Shown here one piece after another: positions 37,093 through 46,715 of a stretch of 64,000 bases of DNA (its first letter is position 1; every line of letters starts with the position of its first letter). Origin of the DNA: an uncultured Polaribacter sp. (GTDB taxonomy: Bacteria; Bacteroidota; Bacteroidia; Flavobacteriales; Flavobacteriaceae); contig NZ_CANNFH010000001.1 in NCBI RefSeq assembly GCF_947503875.1, positions 525,864 to 589,863 on the forward strand, written 5' to 3'. Under the pieces are notes generated by a model. It did no database searches. It was not told the DNA's origin and saw only the letters and a program-made list of their open reading frames with translations. The translations under genes and the position numbers were made by a program.

Positions 37093-37601
37093 CCAATTTA
37101 TTTGACAACAATATAGTAATTACATTTCCTGATATTACTAAAATTGATTTTGTAAGTATTAGTAAAAAATACTTAAATGTAATTCTTTTAAATATTACCA
37201 TTTATTTTGTGATATTTATATGTAGTTTGTTTATAGTTACCACCTATTATTTACAAGACGAAATGATGGGGTTTAAATACTACTTATATGCTGGTATTAC
37301 AATTTTGTTTGGTTTTTTTTATGTGGTGTATGCTATAGGTTTTAAAAAAAGAAAATATGCAGTAAGAGAAAAAGATGTTTCTTACAAAAGCGGTATTTTA
37401 TTTAAACAAACTACTTCTGTACCTTTTAATAGAGTGCAACATATAGAAATAGATCAAGGACCATTCTCTAGATTTTTTAAATTAGCATCTTTAAGCGTTT
37501 ACACAGCAGGAGATTCTAGTGACGATTTAAAAATTAAAGGAATTTTAAAAGAAGATGCTATAAAAATTAAAGAATTCATCAGTACTAAAATAGATGGGTA
37601 A
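37089..37601 (+). CDS. PH domain-containing membrane protein (YdbS-like)
   Basis: A 170-residue protein with two membrane helices (about 32-55 and 68-90) followed by a bacterial PH domain (bPH2): KYAVREKDVSYKSGILF, TTSVPFNRVQHIEID and KLASLSVYTAG. The family is the small partner of YdbT-type proteins; function is poorly known. Its ATG overlaps the stop of the broken SPOR gene and its end overlaps the next gene by 8 nt, so translation is probably coupled. Confidence 0.88.
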   Translation: MTNLFDNNIVITFPDITKIDFVSISKKYLNVILLNITIYFVIFICSLFIVTTYYLQDEMMGFKYYLYAGITILFGFFYVVYAIGFKKRKYAVREKDVSYKSGILFKQTTSVPFNRVQHIEIDQGPFSRFFKLASLSVYTAGDSSDDLKIKGILKEDAIKIKEFISTKIDG

Positions 37602-39096
37602 TACAGCGGATTTTAGTCAGTTTAGGAAACAATCTAAAAAAGGAATTCTTGTAATTTATGCCAATTTATTATACAAGGCTCTTAAAACATCTTGGTTAGT
37701 ACTTTTATTGGTAGCTCAAAGATTCTCTAAAATTCAAGAAAATCATTTTACTTATATCTATTTAGGGATAGCAGTTTTATTAGTGTTCTTTTTAATTAGG
37801 GCATTTTTAATTTACAAGAATTTTCAATTTAAAATAGCCAAAGAACACTTTGTTTTAAAACAAGGAATACTCAAAAAATCAAATACTTCCATTCCTTTTG
37901 ATAGAATTCAGAACATTAATTTCAAACAAAATATTATTCAGCAAATAATAAATGTGCATGAGGTTAATGTAGAAACTGCAGGTTCTACAAAAGCAGAAAT
38001 TTCTATTAAAGCTTTATCTTTTAAAGATGCAAAAGCGTTAAAAAATGCGGTTACAATCTCTCAGAAAAAAGAAAATAAAGTTGAAGAAATCATTTCAGAA
38101 AAACCTTTTTTAAAAATAAATTTCCCAGCCTTACTTAAAGTAAGTCTAACGGAAAATCACTTCCACAGTTTACTGCTTTTATTTGCGGTGCTTATTACAT
38201 TTTTTCAACAAATTACAGACCTTTTTGATGGTTTAGGAAAAAAAGAAGTGTTAGATAATTATATATCAGAAAATACATCTGCTTTACAATCAAGCGTAAT
38301 TTTAATTGTGGGTTTATTAATTTTATTAACTGTAATTGCTGTATTAAGTTCAGTTGTTCGCGTTGTCTTTAAGCATTTTAATTTAACTGTTTATATTAAA
38401 AATAATGCGTTAGAAATTTATCAGGGATTAACTACTAAGAAAACTGTAATTTTAAAAAAGAATAAAATTCAACATATTACAATTTCTACAAACCCTATTA
38501 AAAAAATACTTGGTATCTCATTTATTACGTTTAAACAAGCAATAAGTGGTAAAGTTAAAAAGAAACAATTAGATAAAATTATAAGAATAGTAGGTTGTAA
38601 AGCAAACCAAGTAAATCAAATTAAAGAGTTGTTAGATTTTAGTGCTCAAATAGATGCAATTCCGTTTCAAAAGTCTAATATTTATTTAAAATATAGAAAT
38701 TATATACGTTCACTTTTATTTTTTGTTCCACTAAATATCCTTTTTTATTTTGGAATGGAAGATTATAATGCCTTTTGGGTAAATGCTATAATTATTCCTG
38801 TGTATATAATTGTAACGCATTTTTTTTACAAAAAAAGAGTTTTTAAATGCACTGAAGATATTATGGTAATTGGTTCAGGAATTTTAGAAACACACCAAAC
38901 TTATTTGCCGTTTTATAAAGTACAAAATATTAAATTAAAGCAAACCATTTTTCAAGAAAGAAAAGGTGTGGCAGATTTGGTGTTTCAAACGGCATCTGGT
39001 AAATTAAAGTTGCCTTGTATTTCAATAGAAAAAGCAATGCATATTTATAATTACACATTATTTAAAGTAGAAAGCAGTACAAAATCATGGATGTAA
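37594..39096 (+). CDS. PH domain-containing membrane protein (YdbT-like)
   Basis: A 500-residue protein with repeated units of two membrane helices followed by a bPH2 domain. The three PH units show the shared words SNTSIPFDRIQNINF (about 105), KKTVILKKNKIQHITI (about 285) and HQTYLPFYKVQNIKL (about 436). It pairs with the smaller YdbS-like protein encoded just upstream (8-nt overlap). Known family members are linked to membrane stress in firmicutes, but no function is set here. The stop overlaps the menA start by 10 nt. Confidence 0.88.
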   Translation: MGNTADFSQFRKQSKKGILVIYANLLYKALKTSWLVLLLVAQRFSKIQENHFTYIYLGIAVLLVFFLIRAFLIYKNFQFKIAKEHFVLKQGILKKSNTSIPFDRIQNINFKQNIIQQIINVHEVNVETAGSTKAEISIKALSFKDAKALKNAVTISQKKENKVEEIISEKPFLKINFPALLKVSLTENHFHSLLLLFAVLITFFQQITDLFDGLGKKEVLDNYISENTSALQSSVILIVGLLILLTVIAVLSSVVRVVFKHFNLTVYIKNNALEIYQGLTTKKTVILKKNKIQHITISTNPIKKILGISFITFKQAISGKVKKKQLDKIIRIVGCKANQVNQIKELLDFSAQIDAIPFQKSNIYLKYRNYIRSLLFFVPLNILFYFGMEDYNAFWVNAIIIPVYIIVTHFFYKKRVFKCTEDIMVIGSGILETHQTYLPFYKVQNIKLKQTIFQERKGVADLVFQTASGKLKLPCISIEKAMHIYNYTLFKVESSTKSWM

Positions 39097-40019
39097 AAAG
39101 TTACATAAAAGCAGCACGATTAAGAACATTACCATTGTCTATTTCTGGCATAATTGTAGGTTCTTATTTAGGTGTAGCATTTCTTAATTCTATTTCTTTA
39201 GGAAGTGTAAAAATTACAGTTTGGTTAACACCAATTTTTTGGTTGTCCATTTTAACAACAATTGGTTTTCAGGTACTATCAAACTTTGCCAATGATTATG
39301 GAGATGGAATAAAAGGTTCCGATAAAAATAGAACAGGAGAGGCGCGCATGGTTTCTTCAGGAGCCATTTCACCAAAGCAAATGAAAACAGCAATGATAAT
39401 TACTGCATTAGTAACTCTAATTATAGCTTTATTTTTAATTTATGTGGCTTTTGGTAGTAATAACTTTGGTTTTTCAGTTTTGTTTTTTGGCTTGGGAGTA
39501 GCCTCTATTGTTGCTGCAATAAAATATACGGTTGGTAATTCTGCTTATGGTTACAGTGGCTTTGGAGATATTTTTGTATTTCTGTTTTTTGGCTTATTAA
39601 GCGTGGTTGGTAGTTACTTTTTGTACACCAAAAATGTAAATGTTCAAGTATTTTTACCCGCAGTTGCTGTGGGTTTATTAAGTACAGCCGTTTTAAACTT
39701 AAATAATTTAAGAGATAGAGAAGAAGATGCAAAGAATAATAAAAATACATTAGTTGTTAAATTGGGTTTTTCTAAAGCTAAAAAGTACCATTATTTTTTA
39801 ATAATTGGTGCTTTAATTTCTGCGCTAATTTACACAGTTTTAAATTTTAAATCCATTTATCAATTCGTATTTTTGATTGCTTTTATACCGTTACTTAAAA
39901 ATATAGTTAACGTAGCTAAAAATAAAATTCCAGCAGCTTTAGATGGAGAATTAAAAAAGGTAGCATTAAGTACATTTTTATTTGCGATATTATTTAGTGT
40001 TTTAAATACAATCTTTTAA
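39087..40019 (+). CDS. menA: 1,4-dihydroxy-2-naphthoate polyprenyltransferase
   Basis: Attaches the polyprenyl chain to 1,4-dihydroxy-2-naphthoate, making demethylmenaquinone. The 310 residues form about eight membrane helices. The prenyl-diphosphate motif NFANDYGDGIKGSDKNR is at about 70-86 and the second Asp-rich site is LNNLRDREEDAKNNKNT. RLRTLPLSISGIIVG at the start is typical of MenA. It overlaps the PH-domain gene and leads the cluster with menC and menE. Menaquinone is the expected respiratory quinone of this phylum. Confidence 0.95.
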   Translation: MDVKSYIKAARLRTLPLSISGIIVGSYLGVAFLNSISLGSVKITVWLTPIFWLSILTTIGFQVLSNFANDYGDGIKGSDKNRTGEARMVSSGAISPKQMKTAMIITALVTLIIALFLIYVAFGSNNFGFSVLFFGLGVASIVAAIKYTVGNSAYGYSGFGDIFVFLFFGLLSVVGSYFLYTKNVNVQVFLPAVAVGLLSTAVLNLNNLRDREEDAKNNKNTLVVKLGFSKAKKYHYFLIIGALISALIYTVLNFKSIYQFVFLIAFIPLLKNIVNVAKNKIPAALDGELKKVALSTFLFAILFSVLNTIF

Positions 40020-40028
40020 AAATTAATT

Positions 40029-40547
40029 ATGAAAACAATAAAAATTATTTTAATTATTATTTCTGTTTTTGCACTCCTATTTTTAGCAACAGGTTTAGTG
40101 GTTAAAGAAACCAATTATACTGCTAGTGTGATTGTAGATAAACCTGCAGAGGTTGTTTTTAATGCATTTGCAGATGTAGAAAGTTCTAAAAATTGGATTC
40201 CTGAAATAAAAACCATAGAAACCGTAAATAAAAATGCAGGCGTTACAGGAAGTGTTTACAATATTACAATACAAAATAACGACCAAGAGATTAACATGTC
40301 TGAAAAAATTTTAGCGTATGTACCTCATAAAAAAATTACATTTTTTTTTGATGCAGAAAATATGCTTAAGAAAGACGATTATAATTTTACTGAAGAAAAT
40401 GGTAAAACAAAAATAACACTGAATGCCAAATGCCAGAGTGATTCTTACATAGTGTCCTGTATTTTTCCTTATTTTAAAGGTACGTTTCAAGAACAAAGTC
40501 AAATGTATTTAAACAATTTTAAAGATTTTGTAGAAGAAACAAAATAG
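40029..40547 (+). CDS. SRPBCC-family (START-like) protein
   Basis: A 172-residue protein with an N-terminal hydrophobic helix (residues 5-25), then a polyketide-cyclase/START-like fold: ASVIVDKPAEVVFNAFADVESSKNW-type opening, SEKILAYVPHKKITF, and a C-terminal helix (GTFQEQSQMYLNNFKDFVEET). Such folds bind hydrophobic ligands. Placed 9 nt after menA and before menC, it may bind a quinone or a precursor, but that is inference. Confidence 0.78.
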   Translation: MKTIKIILIIISVFALLFLATGLVVKETNYTASVIVDKPAEVVFNAFADVESSKNWIPEIKTIETVNKNAGVTGSVYNITIQNNDQEINMSEKILAYVPHKKITFFFDAENMLKKDDYNFTEENGKTKITLNAKCQSDSYIVSCIFPYFKGTFQEQSQMYLNNFKDFVEETK

Positions 40548-40591
40548 CAATAAAGTAAATACAGTTTTTAACGAATTTAAAATTAGTAAAA

Positions 40592-41635
40592 TTGATAAAA
40601 GCAACCTATAAAAAATACATTCTAAATTTTAAAAATCCTAGTGGTACTTCTAGAGGCGTTTTAAGAACCAAAGAAACCTGGTTTATATTTTTAGAAGAAA
40701 ACGGAAAAACTGGTATAGGAGAAACTGGTTTGTTTCGTGGTTTAAGTATAGATGATGTACCAAATTATGAAGAGAAATTAATTTGGCTTTGTAAAAACAT
40801 ACATAAAGAGCAAGAAGTTTTATTACAAGAACTTTTAGAATTTCCATCTATACAATTTGGTTTAGAGCAAGCATTTTTATCATTAAAAGCAAAAAGTAAG
40901 TTCGAATTATTTCCATCTGATTTTACAAAAAAAAATACACCAATTGCTATAAATGGTTTAGTTTGGATGGGAGATAAAGCCTTTATGAAATCTCAAATTG
41001 AAGAGAAACTAAAAACAGGTTTTTCTTGTATTAAAATGAAAATTGGTGCCATAGATTTTAATACAGAAATAGCTTTATTAAAAGCCATAAGAGAGGAGTA
41101 TAGTGCAAATGAAATAGAGCTAAGAGTAGATGCAAATGGAGCATTTCTACCAGAAAATGCATTAGAAAAATTAGAAACATTAGCCCAATTAGATTTACAT
41201 TCTATAGAACAACCTATAAAACAAGGGCAACTGCAAGAAATGGCGCTTTTGTGTGAAAAAACACCTTTGCCTATTGCCTTAGATGAAGAGTTAATTGGTG
41301 TTTTTACTTCCGAAGAAAAGAAAAGGGTAATAGAAACCGTAAAACCACAATTTATAATTTTAAAGCCAAGTTTAGTTGGTGGTTTTGCAGGAAGCATAGC
41401 ATGGATAAACACAGTTGAAAAAAACAATATTAATTGGTGGATCACCTCTGCTTTAGAGAGCAATATTGGTTTAAACGCAATTGCACAATTTACGTATAGT
41501 TTACAAAATAAATTACCACAAGGTTTAGGTACAGGTGGCTTGTTTACAAATAATTTTACTAGTCCGTTAGAAGTTGTTAACGGTACTTTACAATACAATA
41601 ATGCTAAAAAGTGGAATCTTGATTTATTAAAATAA
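40592..41635 (+). CDS. menC: o-Succinylbenzoate synthase
   Basis: An enolase-superfamily dehydratase of 347 residues that forms o-succinylbenzoate in menaquinone synthesis. The catalytic lysines are in IKMKIG (about 148-153); metal ligands follow in ELRVDANGAF, SIEQPI and ALDEELIG. The second base lies in the IILKPSLVGG region. The start must be TTG at 40592: the frame upstream has no ATG before a stop, and the N-terminus (IKATYKKYILNF) is already complete. Part of the men cluster. Confidence 0.92.
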   Translation: MIKATYKKYILNFKNPSGTSRGVLRTKETWFIFLEENGKTGIGETGLFRGLSIDDVPNYEEKLIWLCKNIHKEQEVLLQELLEFPSIQFGLEQAFLSLKAKSKFELFPSDFTKKNTPIAINGLVWMGDKAFMKSQIEEKLKTGFSCIKMKIGAIDFNTEIALLKAIREEYSANEIELRVDANGAFLPENALEKLETLAQLDLHSIEQPIKQGQLQEMALLCEKTPLPIALDEELIGVFTSEEKKRVIETVKPQFIILKPSLVGGFAGSIAWINTVEKNNINWWITSALESNIGLNAIAQFTYSLQNKLPQGLGTGGLFTNNFTSPLEVVNGTLQYNNAKKWNLDLLK

Positions 41636-41665
41636 TTGAGATCTTCTTAATTTACACGAAATAAT

Positions 41666-42643
41666 ATGAACTACATACAACAAGTATATAAAGGTAAAAA
41701 CGAATGGTATCATTGGCTAATTACCATTTTTTTGGTACTTATTGGTTGGCAATTATTAGGTGTAATTCCCTTAACTGCCGTAGTTTTTGCTAAAGCAGAA
41801 AACATTACAGAATTTATCAGTTATGCAGAAAGTAACTTTGCATCTGCCGGAATTGATAAAAATTTCCTGCTTTTTTTATTGCTATTTATGTTTGTAGTGG
41901 GTTTAGTGTTTTTGTTTATAGGTATAAAATATATTCACAAAAGAAGCATTACTTCTTTAATTACAAGTCGAGAAAAAATAGATTGGAATCGCTTCTTTTT
42001 TGCATTCTTTTTGTGGGGAGCTATAGCAGTAGCTATAACTTTTATAGGTATTTCACTTGCACCAGAAAATTATATTTGGAATTTTAATGCCAAACCATTT
42101 TTCATTTTAGTGGCTATATCCTTTATTTTTATTCCCTTACAAACCAGTTTTGAAGAACTGCTTTTTAGAGGTTATTTTCTGCAAGGTTTGGGTGCTTTGG
42201 TTAAAAATAGATGGTTCCCACTACTAATTACCTCCTTAATTTTCGGCCTTTTACATGGCGCTAATCCAGAGGTTGCAAAGCTAGGGCAAATTACAATGGT
42301 TTTTTATATTGGAACAGGTTTGTTGTATGGTATTACAACTTTAATGGATGAGGGTACAGAGATAGCTTTAGGTTTGCATGCCGTAAATAATATTACTGCT
42401 GCATTTTTAGTAACCACAGATTGGACTGTTTTTCAAACAGATGCTTTGTATAGAGATACATCAGAACCTTCTGTAACTTGGGAAATGTTTCTACCTGTTT
42501 TTGTGTTATACCCATTAATGTTGTGGTTATTTTCTGAAAAATATGGTTGGACAAACTGGAAAGAAAAATTAACTGGAAAAATAGAGGTGCCTGCTAATTT
42601 TAATGAAAATTATAAAACTTTAGACAATATTGGAGAAGCCTAA
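41666..42643 (+). CDS. CPBP-family intramembrane glutamic protease
   Basis: A 325-residue membrane protein with about eight helices. The active-site motifs of the CAAX protease/bacteriocin-processing family are present: Glu-Glu-x3-Arg in FEELLFRGYFLQ (about 167-178), FGLLHGANPE, and LGLHAVNNITAAFL. The role within a menaquinone cluster is unclear; the placement between menC and menE recurs in related genomes to my knowledge. The stop overlaps the menE start codon region by 14 nt. Confidence 0.9.
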   Translation: MNYIQQVYKGKNEWYHWLITIFLVLIGWQLLGVIPLTAVVFAKAENITEFISYAESNFASAGIDKNFLLFLLLFMFVVGLVFLFIGIKYIHKRSITSLITSREKIDWNRFFFAFFLWGAIAVAITFIGISLAPENYIWNFNAKPFFILVAISFIFIPLQTSFEELLFRGYFLQGLGALVKNRWFPLLITSLIFGLLHGANPEVAKLGQITMVFYIGTGLLYGITTLMDEGTEIALGLHAVNNITAAFLVTTDWTVFQTDALYRDTSEPSVTWEMFLPVFVLYPLMLWLFSEKYGWTNWKEKLTGKIEVPANFNENYKTLDNIGEA

Positions 42644-43724
42644 ATTTCATAAAAATTTTACTCTAAATGGTTTTTCATTTACAAATACAGATGAAATAGT
42701 ACAATATGTGCAAAGTTTTTCTGCGGAAACACATGTGTTTTTAAAAGATTGGTTTTCAAATACAGCATTTATAGTTGTGCAAACTTCTGGTTCTACAGGC
42801 AAACCAAAACCCATAAAGCTTTTAAAAAGTAAAATGATTAATTCTGCTTTTGCAACTGGTAAATTTTTTAATTTAAAACCAAAAACTACAGCTTTATTAT
42901 GCTTACCTGTGCAATATATTGCTGGTAAAATGATGTTGATAAGAGCCATCACTTTAGGTTGGCATTTAGATATTGTAGCGTCAAATGCTAATCCATTAGC
43001 CACACTAAACAAAGTATATGATTTTTCTGCAATGGTGCCTTTACAGGTAGAAAATGCTGTAGATAAGCTACATTTAATTAAAAAGTTAATCGTTGGTGGA
43101 GGCGTGGTTTCAAACAAATTACAAGAAAAATTACAAAATATTTCTACACAGGTTTTTGCAACCTATGGTATGACAGAATCTATAACACATATTGCAGTAA
43201 AAAAGCTAAATCATGCTGAGGGCTTTCGTTTAAAAAAGAATCAAAAAACGTATTATACAACCTTACCAAACACAACTATTTATGTAGATGAAAGAAATTG
43301 TTTGGTTATTAAAAATGAAAAGGTTACCAATGAAATTGTATTTACAAATGATGTGGTAAGTCTAATATCAGATACGCAATTTGAATGGTTAGGGCGTTTT
43401 GACAATGTGATTAACTCTGGAGGTGTAAAATTACATCCAGAAAAAATAGAAGAAAAACTCTCTAAAATTATCGAGCAACATTTTTTTGTAACCGGTATTT
43501 CAGATGAAGTTTTGGGTGAAAAGTTAATTTTAATTGTTGAAAAGGGCATCTCTTCAAATTTAGATGTTAATTTCTTATCTGCTAAAATTAAAGCATTAAA
43601 GACATTGTCGAAATTTGAAATTCCTAAAGAAATGTATTTTACAGAAAGTTTTGTTGAAACTGAAACAGGTAAAATTCAGCGTAAAAAAACACTTCAGCAT
43701 TTACAAACTAGTTCAAAAAGTTAG
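42630..43724 (+). CDS. menE: o-Succinylbenzoate-CoA ligase (AMP-binding)
   Basis: Activates o-succinylbenzoate to its CoA thioester. The protein has the ATP-binding P-loop QTSGSTGKPKP (about 51-61), the acyl-adenylate motif ATYGMTESITHIA, WLGRFDNVINSGGVKL, and the C-terminal Lys in ETGKIQRKK. At 364 residues it is shorter than the proteobacterial enzyme (about 450) because the N-terminal part is reduced, as in other Bacteroidota. The start is TTG at 42630, inside the preceding gene; a stop at 42621 in this frame rules out a longer form. Confidence 0.9.
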   Translation: MEKPKFHKNFTLNGFSFTNTDEIVQYVQSFSAETHVFLKDWFSNTAFIVVQTSGSTGKPKPIKLLKSKMINSAFATGKFFNLKPKTTALLCLPVQYIAGKMMLIRAITLGWHLDIVASNANPLATLNKVYDFSAMVPLQVENAVDKLHLIKKLIVGGGVVSNKLQEKLQNISTQVFATYGMTESITHIAVKKLNHAEGFRLKKNQKTYYTTLPNTTIYVDERNCLVIKNEKVTNEIVFTNDVVSLISDTQFEWLGRFDNVINSGGVKLHPEKIEEKLSKIIEQHFFVTGISDEVLGEKLILIVEKGISSNLDVNFLSAKIKALKTLSKFEIPKEMYFTESFVETETGKIQRKKTLQHLQTSSKS

Positions 43725-43815
43725 TTTACCTTCATTTTAGAGTGGTTTACTCATTCGTTATTTTTTGAAATAAAATTCAAACGTAGTTTTATAAAAACTT
43801 TTAAAAACTACAAAA

Positions 43816-45897
43816 ATGATGAGAAAACTATTTTATGTTTTTTTGATATCTGGAATATCAATTATACAAGCACAGCAGAAAGAAATAACAGGCACAGTTA
43901 CAGATGGAAGCACAAGTTTACCCGGAGTTTCTATATTTATAAAAGGAAATTCCAATGGTGTTACCACAGATTTTGATGGAAAATATAGTATAAGAGCCTC
44001 TATTGGAGATACGTTGGTTTTTAGCTATTTGGGCTATAAAAAAAATAATAAAACTGTTGGAAAATCTAATGTAATTAATGTGGTTCTTACCCAAGACAGT
44101 GAATCTTTGGATGAAATAGTGGTGGTTGGTTATGGCAATTATAGAAGTGCGTCTATAACTGGTGCAGTATCTTCAATAAAAAGTAAAAGAAAAAAATATA
44201 ATCCATTGCATCATAAAATAGCAAATTCATTACAAAGTAATTCTTTAGGTATTGCCAATTCAAATCAAAAACGTATAAAAATTAGAGGAGTTGCCACTTT
44301 TAAAAAACAAAAACAGCCATTATATATTATAGATGGTATTGCTATAAACAATGCGTATAATCCTTTAATTAAAAACTTAGATTCAAAAAAAATAAATAAA
44401 ATAAATGTTTATAAATCTAATAAAGCCAAAAAATTATTTGGTAATTCTGCCAGAAATGGTTGTATTGTAATTACCACTAAGAAAGGAAATTATAGAATAG
44501 AAAACGACGAGTCTTACGCGAAAATTTATGAAAATAAATTTGAAAGAGTAACACTTTCTCCTTTATCTACTTTTTCTATTGATGTAGATAAAGCTTCTTA
44601 TAGCAATGTTAGAAGAATGATTAATAATGGAGAAAAAGTGCCCTTTGATACTGTTAAAATAGAAGAAATGATTAATTATTTCGATTATGATTATGAACAA
44701 CCAACAGACAAACATCCTTTTTCAATTCATACAGAAGTATCTAAGACACCTTGGAATACAAATACCAAGTTGGTAAGAATTGGTTTACAAGGAAAAGAAT
44801 ATTTACAAGAAAATTTACCAGCATCTAACCTTACTTTTTTAATAGACGTTTCTGGTTCTATGGGTAATGCTAACAAATTACCTTTATTAAAAGCTGCTTT
44901 TAAACTTTTAGTAAAACAACTTAGAAAAAAAGATAAAGTTGCTATTGTTGTTTATGCAGGTGCTGCAGGTGTTGTTTTAAAACCTACTTCTGGCAATCAA
45001 AAAGAAAAAATAATTACTGCTTTAAATAATCTAGAATCTGGTGGTTCTACTGCAGGTGGTCAAGGTATAGAGTTGGCTTACAAATTAGCCGAAAAAAACT
45101 TTAAAAAGAATGGCAATAACAGAGTTATTTTGGCAACAGATGGCGATTTTAATGTAGGTGCATCTAGCAATAAAAATGTGGAAAAGTTAATTATTGAAAA
45201 AAGGAAAACAGGAGTGTTTTTATCGGTTTTGGGTTTTGGATATGGTAATTATAAGGATGATAAATTAGAAATATTAGCAGATAAAGGAAACGGAAATTAT
45301 GCTTATGTAGATACCATGCAAGAGGCTCAAAAAGTTTTTGGACAAGAGTTTGGAGGCACTTTACATACCATTGCAAAAGACGTTAAAATTCAAATAGAAT
45401 TTAATCCTAATATAGTAAAAGGTTACCGATTAATTGGTTATGAAAATAGGTTGTTAAATGATGAAGATTTTATAGACGATACCATAGATGCTGGCGAATT
45501 AGGAGCAGGCCATACAGTAACTGCTTTGTACGAAATTGTTTTAATAGATGCAAAAAGCGATTATTTAAAAGAAGTGCCAAAATTAAAATACACAGAAACC
45601 AATTCATCAAATTCAGACGAATTATTTACAGTAAAATTTAGATATAAAAAACCCTCTGGCATAGAAAGTATAGAAATGGTTCACGTTCAAAACAATACAG
45701 TAGAAATAGCCTCTAAAGACTTACAATTTGCTTCCGCTGTTGCATTATTTGGTATGCAGTTAAGAAATTCTAGCTACTCTAATAATACCAATTTAAAAGA
45801 TGTTATTGTTTTGGCAGAAAAGAGTAGAGGAGAAGATAAACAAGGTTACAGAGCAGAGTTTATAAGGTTAGTGAAAAGTTATGAAAATGAAATTTAA
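43816..45897 (+). CDS. SusC-like plug / VWA domain hybrid protein
   Basis: A 693-residue exported protein with an unusual domain order. Signal peptide 1-20 (ending IIQAQ). A carboxypeptidase-regulatory-like domain (about 22-95, ITGTVTDGSTSLPGVSI) ends in DEIVVVGYGNY, the SusC TonB-receptor signature. A plug-like domain follows (about 105-222; IKIRGVATFKKQKQPLYIIDGIAIN, then NGCIVITTKKGNY). Instead of a beta-barrel, it continues into a YfbK-type region (FERVTLSPLSTFSIDVD) and a von Willebrand A domain (about 335-510) with an intact MIDAS, FLIDVSGSMG. The barrel is absent, so it is not a transporter; it may use the plug for protein contact. A TTG-N16-TAGTTTTA sequence (43765-43791) may be its promoter. 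Confidence 0.85.
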   Translation: MMRKLFYVFLISGISIIQAQQKEITGTVTDGSTSLPGVSIFIKGNSNGVTTDFDGKYSIRASIGDTLVFSYLGYKKNNKTVGKSNVINVVLTQDSESLDEIVVVGYGNYRSASITGAVSSIKSKRKKYNPLHHKIANSLQSNSLGIANSNQKRIKIRGVATFKKQKQPLYIIDGIAINNAYNPLIKNLDSKKINKINVYKSNKAKKLFGNSARNGCIVITTKKGNYRIENDESYAKIYENKFERVTLSPLSTFSIDVDKASYSNVRRMINNGEKVPFDTVKIEEMINYFDYDYEQPTDKHPFSIHTEVSKTPWNTNTKLVRIGLQGKEYLQENLPASNLTFLIDVSGSMGNANKLPLLKAAFKLLVKQLRKKDKVAIVVYAGAAGVVLKPTSGNQKEKIITALNNLESGGSTAGGQGIELAYKLAEKNFKKNGNNRVILATDGDFNVGASSNKNVEKLIIEKRKTGVFLSVLGFGYGNYKDDKLEILADKGNGNYAYVDTMQEAQKVFGQEFGGTLHTIAKDVKIQIEFNPNIVKGYRLIGYENRLLNDEDFIDDTIDAGELGAGHTVTALYEIVLIDAKSDYLKEVPKLKYTETNSSNSDELFTVKFRYKKPSGIESIEMVHVQNNTVEIASKDLQFASAVALFGMQLRNSSYSNNTNLKDVIVLAEKSRGEDKQGYRAEFIRLVKSYENEI

Positions 45898-45918
45898 CGA
45901 ATAAGTAAGACCAGATAA

Positions 45919-45953
45919 AAAAATCGAAAACTAGAAATTAGTTTTCGATTTTT
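45919..45953. terminator. Bidirectional terminator
   Basis: Perfect 15-bp stem AAAAATCGAAAACTA / TAGTTTTCGATTTTT with a 5-nt loop, between the convergent VWA and yebC genes. A/T runs on both flanks serve both directions. Confidence 0.9.
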
Positions 45954-45971
45954 ATACAATTCTATTTTAGT

Positions 45972-46685
45972 TTATTCTTCCATGGAATGGTAAACAGAAT
46001 TTACATCGTCATCTTCTTCTAGCTTTTCTAAAAGCTTTTCTACATCTGCTTTTTGTTCTTCATTTAATTTTGTGGTTGTTGTAGGTATTCTCTCAAAACC
46101 AGAAGATATAATTTCTATATCATTGGCTTCAAAATAACTCTGTAAAGCACCAAATTGTTCAAAAGGAGCATAAATTATAATACCTTCTTCATCGTCAAAA
46201 ACCTCTTCTACTTCAAAATCTATGAGTTCTAATTCTAATTCTTCTAAATCAGAAATATTATCTTTTTTTACGGTAAAATTACAGGTGTGATCAAACATGA
46301 AAACTACAGAACCAGAAGTTCCTAAATTTCCATCACATTTATTAAAGGCAGCTCTAACATTGGCAACTGTTCTGTTATTGTTGTCTGTTGCTGTTTCTAA
46401 AAGAATTGCAATTCCATGAGGCGCATATCCTTCAAAAAGCACTTCTTTATAATCTGCGGTATCTTTGTCGGTTGCTTTTTTTATGGCACGCTCTACATTG
46501 TCTTTTGGCATGTTTGCAGCCTTGGCATTTTGCATAACTGCTCTTAAACGAGAATTTGAATCAGGATTAGGACCGCCTTCTTTTACAGCCATAACAATAT
46601 CTTTACCAATTCTGGTAAATGTTTTAGCCATTGCAGACCAACGTTTCATTTTTCTAGCTTTTCTAAACTCAAATGCTCTTCCCAT
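45972..46685 (-). CDS. yebC: YebC/PmpR/TACO1-family protein
   Basis: A 237-residue protein. The N-terminus MGRAFEFRKARKMKRWSAMAKTFT is a variant of the family start; the conserved parts GGPNPDSNSRLRAVMQNAKAANMP, VERAIKKATDKD and YEGYAPHG-type text (FEGYAPHGIAIL) are clear. NRTVANVRAAFNKCDGNLG follows. Older work calls such proteins transcription regulators; recent work links them to translation of proline-rich peptides. It has a complete promoter just upstream. Confidence 0.95.
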   Translation of the reverse strand: MGRAFEFRKARKMKRWSAMAKTFTRIGKDIVMAVKEGGPNPDSNSRLRAVMQNAKAANMPKDNVERAIKKATDKDTADYKEVLFEGYAPHGIAILLETATDNNNRTVANVRAAFNKCDGNLGTSGSVVFMFDHTCNFTVKKDNISDLEELELELIDFEVEEVFDDEEGIIIYAPFEQFGALQSYFEANDIEIISSGFERIPTTTTKLNEEQKADVEKLLEKLEEDDDVNSVYHSMEE

Positions 46686-46715
46686 TTCTGTAAACCGTTT
46701 TAATTTTAATGCTCA

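Noticed and set aside
40993..41598. 201-codon open frame antisense to menC
   Set aside because: Shadow of a well supported enzyme gene with no independent signals.
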